The notes under the pieces are model-generated. The model saw nothing but the letters and a program-made list of their open reading frames with translations, searched no databases and was not told the origin of the DNA. This document shows positions 54,370-63,787 of a stretch of 64,000 bases of DNA, piece by piece. The DNA is taken from positions 5,334,501 to 5,398,500 of the forward strand of contig JBBBDQ010001684.1 of NCBI GenBank assembly GCA_037127315.1. The letters are read 5' to 3'. Source of the stretch: Ascarosepion bandense. Taxonomy: Eukaryota; Mollusca; Cephalopoda; Sepiida; Sepiidae. Numbering within the stretch: the first letter of the stretch is position 1; each line of letters opens with the position of its first letter. A program made the translations under genes and the position numbers.

Positions 54370-55427
54370 CAGTAGTCGTAAATCGAGCATGCTAGAAGTT
54401 CAAGTTAAATGAATTAACTCCGGATCTGCTTAAATGCCTAATATTGGTACAAGGCTTAACTTCTACTAAAGGCACGGAAATAAGTTCCAGCATACTGGCT
54501 AAATTAGAAATAGATACCGCATGAACTCTCCAAAGAATAGCGGAAGAGTGTCAACATATTGTAAATCTAAACCTCGATACCACAAGAACTAAAAAAAGAG
54601 ACATTTCCCAAGTACATAGCGCCCGAACATCTAAGAAAAAAGACTATAGACGTTATTCAATTCCTAACAGAACATTAAAAAAAGACAATAAACCCTCCTC
54701 AATATCTTATACTTGCCACGGTTGTGGTGTAAGTATTTTAAATGTAATTGTTTTTAAGAGCAAAAACTGCTACAAATATGGAAGGGTTGGACACAAAAAT
54801 ACTTATTGCAAATACAAAATATGGAAGAAAAATAAAACGTATGTGAACATGGTAAATACACGGTGTAAAGTTTTTTATCTACAGTGCTATTACGGCAACT
54901 GAAGATTTAAAGAATGAATTGAATAGAAGTTTTTCAGAAGTCTTCTCAGACGGTTTATGTCCATGTACAAAACAAAAGCTACATTTGAAGTAAAAGAGAA
55001 TGCAACACCGAGATTTAAGTCAAAAAAGAGTATACATCATGCTGCTTTAGAATCAATTAATAAGGAATTAGAGAGACAAGAAAAGTATGTGTAATGTCAA
55101 GAATAGTCTATTCCGAATGGGCATCACCGACAGTTTACATTAAAAAAAAGAAACAGTCAAATTCTCGTATGTGCTGATTTTTCAACGGGGGTAAATGAAT
55201 GTGAAATGATATAACTACCAATTACCAAGTCTAGAATGAAATTTGTTGCCAAATTAAATGATGGTTAACTTTTTTCTAAATTGGACCTGCCAGACCCTTA
55301 TCTACAAGTACTAGTAGATGAAGAGTGCTCAAAACTATTAACAATTAAGAACTATAGAGGACTATACAAATTTAACTGGCTTCCTTTCGGTATAAAGGGA
55401 GCACCAAGCATATTTCAATAGATTATG
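54370..55427 (+). pseudogene. Gypsy-1 gag end and RT 5' half
   Basis: Gag C-terminus: LLKCLILVQGLTSTKGTEIS then LQRIAEECQHIVNLNLDT (54430-54590), followed by a CHGCG motif (54715-54730) and a knuckle C-x2-Y-x4-H-x4-C (CYKYGRVGHKNTYC, 54768-54810) whose second Cys is Tyr. RT: AALESINKELERQEKYV, VCADFSTG, LDLPDPYLQVLVDEECSKLL (family FSKIDLSDAYLQV, with Ala changed to Pro) and WLPFGIKGAPSIFQ (55377-55420). Protease is not legible. The frame breaks several times. It stops at ATGGATAC just before the position of the YLDD box, which reappears at 56880 after an insertion. Confidence 0.8.
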
Positions 55428-56554
55428 GATACGTAGATCGTAGAAACCCGGAAGCTCCACCTGCGTTTTCGTCGGGTGAGAATCGGGTTAACAGAAAAAT
55501 AAACATAGCCAAGTCGGTGCGATTTTGGAAGGACACTTCTTTATACATAAAAAACAAACACACACACAAAATACAATTCTTGTTGCACAAAGGTGAATGT
55601 CTCTTGTATATGAACAACAACCAATAAAACTCAAATACTCAAAATAGAGATGCGGCATTTTTGGTCTGTTCTTAGCGCAACTAATACAACCTTCGACGTT
55701 CCCGTTCTCAGTAACAGTAACGGTAGTAATAGTATTAGTGGTAGTAGTAGTAGCGGTTTTTAGATGTTAGCAGCGGTATTTCGCTTCCTCGCTCTCAGCA
55801 ACACACAGCGGACGCTTCCTTTCCATCTCGGTATTCGAAGACAGTCGAACCCCCAACTCCTACACCCACTCTTCTGTACTACTTTTTCTGGTCTAGTCTC
55901 GTCTGGTCTCGTCTCATCGACTCGTCTCTCGGCGCTTCTTTTCAACTCTATATCGGTGCTTATTGTCGACTGTCTTTCGGTGTTTCTTGTCCACTCTCTC
56001 TCAGTGCTACTCGTTGACCATCTCTCGGTGCTTCTGTCTGTGCTCGCGCAAACACGCGATCAAATAGAGGCTAGTGGTTTTAGAATGCAACCTGATTAAT
56101 GACTTCTTCCCCTAGCTTGACCACACTAAGCCCCTCTATGACATACCTTTAAAGAACAATTTCAACTCTCCGGGAATAAACAATTTACTTTTCCATCGAT
56201 CGGTTTTCGAGGTTGACCGCAAAATGCTATTTTTTATCACCTTGCTATTAATTATTCTGACGTTCTTTTTGTAAACTACAGAGATCTTGTTAAAAAAATT
56301 CTAGATAAAAAATCCGTAATTGTAACCTCGATTCTTATAGTGTCAAAATCGATTTCTCTTCAAAAGTTCCAAATCATTACTATTCCATTAGTAATCTGAT
56401 ATCCTTTGTATATTTACAAATAGATTGTATTTCTAAATTAACTTTCTGTACATTAACATTTCAAAGTCTTTATATCATATCAACATCTTGCTTATTTCGA
56501 AGTCAATCACTTTTTCACCTGTTTTTTTATGTTTTTACGACACATTCTACTTTA

Positions 56555-56604
<50 letters not shown>

Positions 56605-56870
56605 TCAGGGATGATATCGCCCCTGCCACAGAATGAATTGAACTACTCGAATCACGTGACCATAAACATTTAGTCTGAGAGTATTCTGTGTTGCACATCG
56701 TTCCAGTGTGTGCGTCATTGAAGAGACTGTTTACTCTAGATAATTATTCCGAGGGCATAAACGTTTTATTATCCGAAGGATTCAACTTAGTACGTGGACT
56801 TTACGCGAAGAAAACGAAATATTAAAGTTTCCTTCAGAATAACGTTACATAAATTTACGTTATAAAAATT
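55428..56870. other. ~1.4-kb insertion splitting Gypsy-1 RT
   Basis: RT sequence stops at 55427 and resumes at about 56871, so the DNA between is foreign to the element. It holds an ~30-bp minisatellite (55925-56045), an (ATT)n array (about 56557-56603) and otherwise unrecognised sequence. The 111-codon frame 55764-56099 has no domain apart from the minisatellite repeat. No TIR or LTR pair was found at the borders, so its class is unknown. Confidence 0.6.
55925..56045 (+). repeat. ~30-bp minisatellite, about 4 units
   Basis: Units of the type TCTCGGTGCTTCTTGTCGAC recur every 29-31 bases. In frame they give a ten-residue LSVLLVDxxx peptide repeat within an open frame. Probably chance phase. 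Confidence 0.75.
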
Positions 56871-57960
56871 GTTCACAAGAATATTTAGATGATTCACTTA
56901 TTAAAGTGAGACCTGAAATCAACAAAGGAAAGCTGTAAAAAAGCATTTGAGAGAAATAAAGAGGATGGTTTTAAGATCAGTGAAAGAAAATGCGAATTGT
57001 TTATGTCTAAAATAAATATTTAGGACAAATTAGCGATGCAAAAGGTAGACGACCAGATTATTCAAAGTCGATTGCAATTAAAAACATATTGCCCCCACCC
57101 CAATGCAGCAAGGTTTTTTAGCGTTTGTTAATTACTATCATATATATATATATATATATATACAAACATATATGAATGAAAGGCACCCTTGAATAAACTG
57201 CTAAAGAAAAGATTGTGATGCCATAATCGTTGCAAAAACGTATGTTAAAAGAACTTCACATCAAACATCCAGGAATTTCTAGGATGCAATTTTGAATGAA
57301 GTGTCATTGGCCAAAAATGGATCAAAATATTGAAAATTTAGTAAAATCATGCAAAGGTTGTGCTCCGGCAGCGAAGTCACCGCCTACAAAATTTTAACAT
57401 TGGCCGAAAACCGATATTCCATGGCTTAGAATACATATAGACTTTGCAGGACCGTTTAACAGGGCATACAATCTAGTGGTAGTCGATAGATAAACTAAAT
57501 GGCCAGAAGTATTAAAATGTAAAAGACCAGCTACCGCTATAACGATAATTTTCACACGAGATTTTTGCAAGGTTCGGTGTACCTGATTCTTTTGTTACAG
57601 ATAACGGGACACAATTCACGTTTAGTGAATTTAAAGTTTTCTGTAAATCATTAGCAATAGAACACATTGCAACGCCTCCTTATCACCAAAGATCAAACGA
57701 ACAAGCCGAACGGTTTGTCGATACGTTTAAAAGGACACTGAAGATTCGGAAGAAGTTAAGTTAAATGATGTGAAAGTACAACAATTTCTGAGTGTTTTCA
57801 GAATAACATCAAACCGTGTCTGGAATGTTACCTGCAGAGCTGATATTCGCTTTGACGATTAAATCCATTTTTAATAAATTACTACCTGAACGTAAGGCGA
57901 GAACATCAAGAAATAACAATATAAGTAAATACATCAAACTTGGTATACGATGTACAGGGA
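56871..57960 (+). pseudogene. Gypsy-1 RT 3' part and integrase
   Basis: RT resumes with the catalytic YLDD (56882-56893), then KISERKCELFMSKIKYLGQI and DAKGRRPDYSKSIAIKNILP (to about 57105). RNase H is missing, with a (TA)n at 57140-57162 at the gap. Integrase follows: the zinc-binding region with ELHIKHPGISRM and CKGCAP (57250-57365), first catalytic Asp in HIDFAGPF (about 57435), second in VTDNGTQFTFSEF (57595-57632), and the catalytic Glu in NEQAERFVDTFKRTLK (57698-57745). This is a DD35E arrangement. Frameshifts and stops (VDR-stop-TKWPE) inactivate it. Confidence 0.85.
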
Positions 57961-58013
57961 TAAAGGTGGTAACATAAGCGACACCTTAATCAGTTAAAAC
58001 GAAGATTCACTAA

Positions 58014-58440
58014 TTTTTTATAATCATATCGCCCCAAGCAAAGCATTTTAGTGCCACTGTTTTGCAGGGGATTACATAGCAGGAAAGTTATGAGAAAGAG
58101 TGACAGGTTATAGGGGTGTCAGAAAGTGGGTAAGAGAAGGCTGAGAATACTGATGAGAGTGGACGGAGAAAGGAGCATGAGAGAGAGGATGTAGGTTAGT
58201 GAGATAGAAGATGACTATTGACTTTACATTTAAATTCTTGGAGATTGTAGCTGTCGGGGAAGTAAGTAAATAGGCAGGAAGTGCGAGAAAAGAAGCTGTG
58301 GAAGTAGAATTTGCGTTCACATTTTATTGGTTTCACAGTAAAAGGATGGGACCTAATTGCTAAACTTGAGGTTCGAGTAAATCAATATATAGGGGTCACC
58401 CGTGAGCTAAGTTCATCGGAGCAGAAGCAAATTTAGAAAG
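58014..58440 (-). mobile_element. LINE-1 family 3' end, diverged
   Basis: The plus strand starts TTATAATCATATCGCCCCAA and GCAAAGCATTTTAGTGCC, the reverse complement of the LINE-1 tail, and runs through ACATTTAAATTCTTGGAGAT to GTGAGCTAAGTTCATCGGAG. It is inserted between the Gypsy-1 integrase and the 3' LTR. It is more diverged than the copies at 52 and 53.7 kb, so an older insertion. Confidence 0.8.
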
Positions 58441-58597
58441 AGATATCTATGGAAATATTGTTTGACGCGTTTGACGTACCCACACCATCAGAAATTGTTG
58501 AACTACGGTTTTACGGTAAAAGAAAAAGAACAGCAACATAATTTTTAAATATTGAATCGAAGCAATATAGACTGCAGAGGAAATCATCCCAAAAGGG

Positions 58598-58824
58598 TGC
58601 TGTCGTATATGAATAAAGTGTCGCTGCCGAAATTTGAGTTTGAACACTGATCGCCAGAGAACAAACATAGTCGACCTCGTTTTGATGTAATTAGATGGAT
58701 CGTGCTGCTGGGATCATGTGGTGTAAAAATAATATATATATATATATATAAGCATTCGAGGGAGAAAAGAAAAAAGTCTGACAGTATTTTTCGAAGACGT
58801 TATTTTTAGTATATGTGACTAACA
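58598..58824 (+). mobile_element. Gypsy-1 3' LTR (227 bp)
   Basis: Begins TGCTGTCGTATATGAATAAA right after a purine-rich CCCAAAAGGG (58588-58597), which serves as polypurine tract, and ends GTGACTAACA. Internal blocks TTTGATGTAATTAGATGGAT and GCATTCGAGGGAGAAAA match the split 5' LTR. A short TA array (about 58732-58750) lies where the 5' LTR carries its insertions. Target-site duplications are not clear. Confidence 0.75.
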
Positions 58825-59267
58825 AAAATATGGTATGGTATGTATATATGACGGCTGTCGTAAAACTTATTTCTACTGAGAGCTCCATTGCACTAAGTAT
58901 TAAAACCAAAAGTGAGAAAATTTTTTAATTCTATATTTTATTTCATATATCAAGGGTGCATAAAAACTAATGTGAAAAACCTGCAAGTAGATTTTTATTT
59001 TGATGATTTTTTTTCCTGCAAAGGTATGCATAACATTATCAAAATCAATATTTCGTTTATATTTCGATTCAATATTAATTCGACATCCAAACGAATTTAT
59101 GTTATATGTGTTCTGTGATACTTCTAGTGATGTGGAAGTTTCAGACTATGTAAAAAGAATCCCGAATAATGGAATGTTTTTACTTTTAACTTGAATTCGT
59201 ATATTTTGCTGAGCAAATTGAACGGTTTGGGCTGTAGTTTCTCAAAGCTGTCGTATTTTATAATAGA
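58825..59267. other. No gene recognised
   Basis: Two overlapping ~65-codon frames (58912-59194, plus) show no known motif. Confidence 0.4.
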
Positions 59268-59413
59268 CTAGCCCGGCGTTGCTCGGGTGTAATGAAAGCT
59301 TTAAAACTAATCCATGGTCCTGGAGCTCAGACTCAGCCTAAAGAATATTTGTGTGAAGTTTGGTGAGAATCGGATAAAAGTTGTGGATTTGTATAAAGGA
59401 CATACAGACAGAT

Positions 59414-59478
<65 letters not shown>

Positions 59479-59845
59479 AACATCTTGCCTTTATATATAT
59501 ATATATATATATATATATTATCGATTTTCTGCACTATTGTAAGAACTGCAATCTTGAATCTTCTGAATATCGTTTCTTATGTCTTTGTCTATGAGTGTAT
59601 CAAATTTGATTAAAATCGGACCACTCTTTCTATTACCCGATTTTTTCGATTATCTATTTTCGATATTTATCGGGTGTACCTCGACACAAAACCTAGCTAA
59701 GAACGCTCGCAGACGCTTATAGTACAACTGTGTAAATTTTCAAGAAAATCGGTTCAGCCATTTCGGAGTCTATAGGTAACAGACACACACACACACTGAC
59801 ACATACACACACACAGACAAAATTCCATTTATAAATTAGTTTAGA
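59268..59845 (-). mobile_element. Non-autonomous Helitron, copy 3 (578 bp)
   Basis: On the minus strand it begins TCTAAACTAATTTATAAATG after an A and ends with the hairpin ACCCGAGCAACGCCGGG joined to CTAG and then T. The CTCTGCTG spacer of copy 1 is missing. The body shares all blocks with copies 1 and 2 and adds a (CA)n array (59408-59475) and (TA)n (59490-59519). The longer region at 59290-59400 (GAAAGCTTTAAAACTAATCC; GGAGCTCAGACTCAGCC) is absent from the other copies, so this is the longest copy. Confidence 0.8.
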
Positions 59846-60207
59846 TTTAATCTCTATTAACAAATCAAAATTTGGGAAATTCACCGCCACTGTAAATTGC
59901 TACATGTGACGCACACTTTAATAACATTCTTTAATGACACTTTAGTAATATTTTTTTCCGAGATTGGAATGAAAAGAAGCTACTTCAGATCTACTTATCA
60001 ATTGCAGAATCAGCAATGACAAAAAGAACATGTTTGATAAAATGATTCTTTATGTGTCAGGAAGGTTTATTTTGTTTTCTTCATTTGACGATTCTCATTA
60101 AAACATTTTTGCTTTCTTTTTATGACAAACACAGGCTGTCATCAGTTGACGATTACTCAATGGTCAGCAAAAACTGATAGCGTGTAATTATTTGTATGAA
60201 GACGAGA
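59846..60207. other. No gene recognised
   Basis: Nothing recognised. Confidence 0.4.
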
Positions 60208-60340
60208 TTAAGTAAGATGTGTGGTTAACGTAATGGTTATACGAACTAAAAGTGTAACAGGTGAGCCAGGTTCAAATCTCGGCCTACGATGTTGCGTTCA
60301 TTCTCGCACTAATATTCATCGTAAATGTGGTTCAGTTTCA
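60208..60340 (+). mobile_element. SINE-1-related head
   Basis: A-box-like GTGTGGTTAACGTAATGG, a B box AGGTTCAAATCTCGGC about 40 bases on, and GCGTTCATTCTCGCACTAAT follow the SINE-1 head pattern. The rest of the SINE is missing and the ~138-bp tandem begins. Confidence 0.55.
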
Positions 60341-61375
60341 ATTTTCAGATTGCTACGAATTAGGTTTGAATCAGTCAAATTGATCTTACCTATTCTTAAG
60401 ATTTTATTCGCCTTTGAATATTTTCCACTTGAGTAACAATTGTGTCATCTTTTGACCTTATAACCAGATTGCAAATAAAAATAGGAATTTTTGGGATTAG
60501 TTTGAATTTTTTTGAAATGATTTCACTTATTTCCAAGATTTTATTTGCTTTTCAGTGTTGGCCTCTTGAATATCATTTGTGTCATCTCTTGCCGCTATAA
60601 CCAGGTTGCAGAAGAAAATAGAGATTGCTATGAATTAGTTTTAATTCTGTAATATTTATCTCACCAGTTCTCAAAATTTTATTTGCTTTTCATTGTTTTC
60701 CTCTTGAATATCAATTGTGGCATCTCTTGCCGCTATAACCAGATTGTAGATGAATTATAATGATTGCTTAAGATTAGTTTTGATTCTGTCAAATTGATAT
60801 AACTTTTTCTTAAGCTTTTATTTGCCTTTCAATGTTGCTCTCTTAAATATCAATTGTGTCATCTTATGTTTCTCTAACCATGATCTAGATGATAATAAAG
60901 ATTGCTAGGCATTATTTTTATTCTGCCAAATTGATCTTACCTATTCTCAAGATTTTATTCGTCTTTCTCCTGGAATATCAATTGTCATCTCTTGTCTTTT
61001 TAACCAGGTTGTAGATGATAATAAGAATTACTATAGATTAGTTTTCATTCTGTCAAATTAATTTCACCTATTCCCAATATTTTTTTTGCCTTTTAATTTT
61101 TTCCTCTTGTATATCAATTGTGACATCTCTTACCTCTATAATCAAGTTGTAGATGATGATAGACATCACTAGGGATTAGTTTTAATTCTGTTAAATTGAT
61201 CTCACTTTTTCTTAAGATTTTATTTGCCTTTCAATGTTGCTCTCTTGAATAGCAATTGTGTCACCTGTTGCCTCTACAACCAGATTATAAATGATGATAG
61301 GGATTGCTAGTGGTTCATTTTAATTCTGTCAAATCTCACCTATTCCTAAGATATTATTCACCTTTCAATATTGAC

Positions 61376-61805
61376 CAGTGGCGGTTCTACGGGTGGACCA
61401 GAAACGCCCGAAGTTTGGCTAGCTTTTCGGCTGTCCCACCTTCATTTATAAGCTTCAAAAATTAATGAAACTGATAAGTCTTTGATTTTGATAACATTTG
61501 ATCTTCAGCACTTTTCCTTCTTCAGAACGTATTGACGGTAACGCTTTGATTTTGTTTTGAAATTAATCTCTCTTGTTTTCCAACAGCTTGAGAGTGGAAA
61601 ATAGGGTAACAATAGATTAGAAAACCACTACTATGAATGAAAAGTTATTCTGTTAAATTTAGTGAAGTAACATATTTTTACTCAAACTCATTCCAATAGT
61701 GGTGTAGTAAAAAAATGAAGACGCTGCTTGAGTTTTTCCCCTCCCCCTCAAAAATATCTCGGCCCCTAAGTGCCCCCTACTTTCAGAGTTCCACAATTGC
61801 CACTG
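61376..61805. mobile_element. Non-autonomous hAT-type element with 8-bp target duplication
   Basis: Ends are CAGTGGCGGTTCTACGGGTG on the left and, inverted on the right, CAGTGGCAATTGTGGAACTC. CAGTGGC is a common hAT terminus. The flanks ATATTGAC (61368-61375) and ATGTTGAT (61806-61813) agree at six of eight positions, matching the 8-bp duplication typical of hAT. Removing it restores the tandem unit (CCTTTCAATATTG to CTCTTGAATA). The 430-bp interior has no transposase. Confidence 0.8.
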
Positions 61806-62094
61806 ATGTTGATCTCTTGAATACCGATTGCGTCATCTCTTGACTCTACCAAGGCTGTAGTTTACTCGGCATTAGTTGCATTTCTGTCAAACCGATATCA
61901 CCTATTCTTAGAATTTTATTCGCCTTTCAATATTCTCTTGAATGTGTCATTTCTTGTTTCTATAAACAGATTTTAGATGATAACATGGATAAAGAGGTGG
62001 AAGAAGGTTGGTGTCATTATTTGTAACTACTGAATGGTTGACAAAACAGATTGTGTGAAATCATTTGGACTAAATCTCTATGTTGGCTAATTGT

Positions 62095-62215
62095 TTGACT
62101 GAGGTGCCCTGTTATCGATGTGGAATAAAGGAATCGGACCGTTGAGTTCTAGTCGCGCGCAGGTTGCATTAACTTTCACACGAATATCTATGGTATTGTT
62201 TAATTTCGATTTTCA
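62095..62215 (+). mobile_element. Possible SINE-1-related fragment
   Basis: GAGGTGCCCTGTTATCGATG, then a weak B box GTTGAGTTCTAGTCGCGC and GCATTAACTTTCACACGAAT, resemble the SINE-1 head. It lies inside the interrupted 138-bp tandem. Confidence 0.4.
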
Positions 62216-62370
62216 CACTGTTAGCGACATGCTTTGGTGTTTTCATCAGATTGTCTAACTGATTTTTCACGTTTCTCAAAATTCTATTAGCCTTTCAATC
62301 TTGTTCTTTTGAACATCAACTGTGTCATCTCTTGCTTCTCTAACCAGTTTGTAGATAATAATAGGGATTA

Positions 62371-62917
62371 AGAGACTGAAGCAAGTGGATAACATAAGGA
62401 TGTCATCAGAAAGACAACAGAAGTGTCCTAATTTAATGACCCTTCGTTTAAAGTCTTGTTGAAAAGATATAACGCCCTTTCTATAAAAAAGATCAATAGG
62501 CAATAAGGTCATGCAAGACTTTCCGAGACATATGAAGAAAATAAGAGAGAACTCGGAAGGAAATGGCCTTGGAGAACGTTCTGTTTTTTGTTTTCTTAGG
62601 CTTGCCTCGTGACTAGTGCATGGTTGTGAGCTGTTGTGGCTTGGTGGATAGTTCTAAGTCATTGCGCCAACATAAACGGTTTCATTTGGTGTTCCTAATT
62701 AACTTGTTTGCAACAACAATACATATTTTGTCAACATATTTAGTTTCATTCTTCGTCATCAGATTATGTTTCGAAGCATACTGGGCGAATTAAATTTTTT
62801 TTTGGGTGGCCATATCTCTTGAAAAGTAGGCGATCATGGCTCTCCACAAGTTCATATCAGTTATTTGTCATGATTTCTTGCAAAATATCCTCCGTATTAT
62901 CATAATGCCAGTAGTGA

Positions 62918-62921
<4 letters not shown>
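62371..62921. other. No gene; LINE-2 scrap at about 62815-62870
   Basis: TTGAAAAGTAGGCGATCATG and GCTCTCCACAAGTTC at 62818-62853 match the LINE-2 3' end read on the minus strand. Nothing else recognised. Confidence 0.45.

Positions 62922-62954
<33 letters not shown>
62922..62954. repeat. (TA)n array
   Basis: TA array to the left of SINE copy H. Confidence 0.9.
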
Positions 62955-62957
<3 letters not shown>

Positions 62958-63029
62958 TCTCTTTCGTGCCAGTTGAGCCCTATGTAGAAATGATAGATTT
63001 TATAAGCAGTAGCTACACACGCACTTACA

Positions 63030-63121
63030 CATCATTCATTCGATGGTAGAATTCGAAGGTAGAATTGCCGTCTGATGTCAGTTCGCTCAGGTTTCAATGC
63101 TAGCTAGAAGTTGTTTGCGGA

Positions 63122-63123
<2 letters not shown>
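63030..63123 (+). mobile_element. Hammerhead SINE, copy H (ribozyme deleted)
   Basis: AGGTTTCAATGCTAGCTAGA (B-box region and following sequence) joins directly to GTTGTTTGCGGATGAATATA. The ribozyme core is missing but its stem I 3' strand and tail remain, followed by (TA)n. Confidence 0.65.

Positions 63124-63177
<54 letters not shown>
63124..63177. repeat. (TA)n tail of copy H
   Basis: TA array between copies H and F. Confidence 0.9.
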
Positions 63178-63179
<2 letters not shown>

Positions 63180-63229
63180 GCTCTCATTACAATTGAGCTC
63201 TCTAGAGAGGAAAATTAAAAAAAAACAAG

Positions 63230-63458
63230 TTACCACTTCTGCGATTTATGCATTATTATTCAGCAATGAACTGAGTTCTTTCGGTGACTGTGTATACGCC
63301 GCGTATATATGGCACGCTAAAATTTCCCTTCTCTAATTTCATGTGCCTTTGGCTTAGGGGTTAGTGACTCCGACTGACAAAAATATTTCGGCCAGAAGCA
63401 AGTGGATGTCTAGCCACACTGATAAGCTGTGATACAGCGAAACAGGCTTTTATGTGGA

Positions 63459-63461
<3 letters not shown>
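63230..63461 (+). mobile_element. Hammerhead SINE, copy F
   Basis: Same 5' half as copy D: TACCACTTCTGCG, CAGCAATGAACTGAGTTCTT, TCGGTGACTGTG and AAAATTTCCCTTCTCTAATT, then A-box-like TTGGCTTAGGGGTTAG (about 63350-63365). The B-box part is decayed (ATTTCGGCC). GCAAGTGGATGTC leads into the ribozyme and then (TA)n at 63462. Confidence 0.8.
63414..63457 (+). ncRNA. Hammerhead ribozyme, one core substitution
   Basis: Stem I CCACA/TGTGG pairs fully (63414-63418 with 63453-63457). The core reads CTGATAA (63419-63425), replacing the catalytic G8 of CTGATGA with A. Stem II GCTGT/ACAGC and GAAA are intact. Stem III is weakened (ACA against TTT). Expected inactive because G8 takes part in catalysis. 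Confidence 0.8.
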
Positions 63462-63503
<42 letters not shown>

Positions 63504-63524
63504 TATATATATATATATATATAT
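63462..63524. repeat. (TA)n(CA)n(TA)n tail of copy F
   Basis: TA array with a short ACACACACA interruption. Confidence 0.9.
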
Positions 63525-63559
63525 TAACTAAGTCATAAAGTAGGGAAGAATTTATATAT

Positions 63560-63736
63560 ACTCTCTATAATAATAAAGACCGTACAAATTGTATATAACA
63601 CGCTAAAAGTCCGCCTTCCTCTACCGGGCGCCTATAGAATGTTCATTCCGTCGGGTTTCAATCCTGGCTAGAAGCTTATCGGATGTCTAACCGTACTGAT
63701 GAGCTGAGATACAGCGAAACAGATTTGTCTTCGCAT

Positions 63737-63740
<4 letters not shown>
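63560..63740 (+). mobile_element. Hammerhead SINE, copy G
   Basis: TGTATATAACACGCTAAAAG and TCCGCCTTCCTCTACCGGGC lead to the head, where the A box is damaged (GCCTATAGAATG) and the B-box-like GTCGGGTTTCAATCC is kept. CTAGAAGCTTATCGGATGTC precedes the ribozyme, and (TA)n starts at 63740. Subfamily 1, like copies A and B. Confidence 0.8.
63691..63734 (+). ncRNA. Hammerhead ribozyme, core intact, stem I weakened
   Basis: CTGATGA (63696-63702), stem II GCTG/CAGC with loop AGATA, GAAA (63716-63719), stem III ACA/TGT, and cleavage base C63729. Stem I CCGTA against TTCGC pairs at three of five positions. All catalytic nucleotides are present. Confidence 0.8.

Positions 63741-63784
<44 letters not shown>
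63741..63784. repeat. (TA)n tail of copy G
   Basis: TA array directly after copy G. The remaining 216 bp of the window show no recognised feature. Confidence 0.9.

Positions 63785-63787
<3 letters not shown>

Larger units (their letters stand above)
60341..62370. repeat. Tandem repeat, ~138-bp unit, about 10 copies
   Basis: The landmark TCTGTCAAATTGATCTCACC and its variants recur near 60375, 60515, 60650, 60788, 60927, 61054, 61189, 61328 and 61878, each followed by AAGATTTTATTTGCCTTTCA and TCAATTGTGTCATCTCTTGC, with a partial last unit at 62260-62365. Spacing is 127-140 bp. The array is cut by a hAT element (61376-61805) and by a ~250-bp segment (about 62000-62250) with SINE-like sequence. 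Units are 15-30% diverged by eye, so the array is old. Confidence 0.85.

Noticed and set aside
51796..58824. Target-site duplication for Gypsy-1
   Set aside because: ATGGTA-like strings occur on both sides but not adjacent to the LTR ends; too weak to claim.
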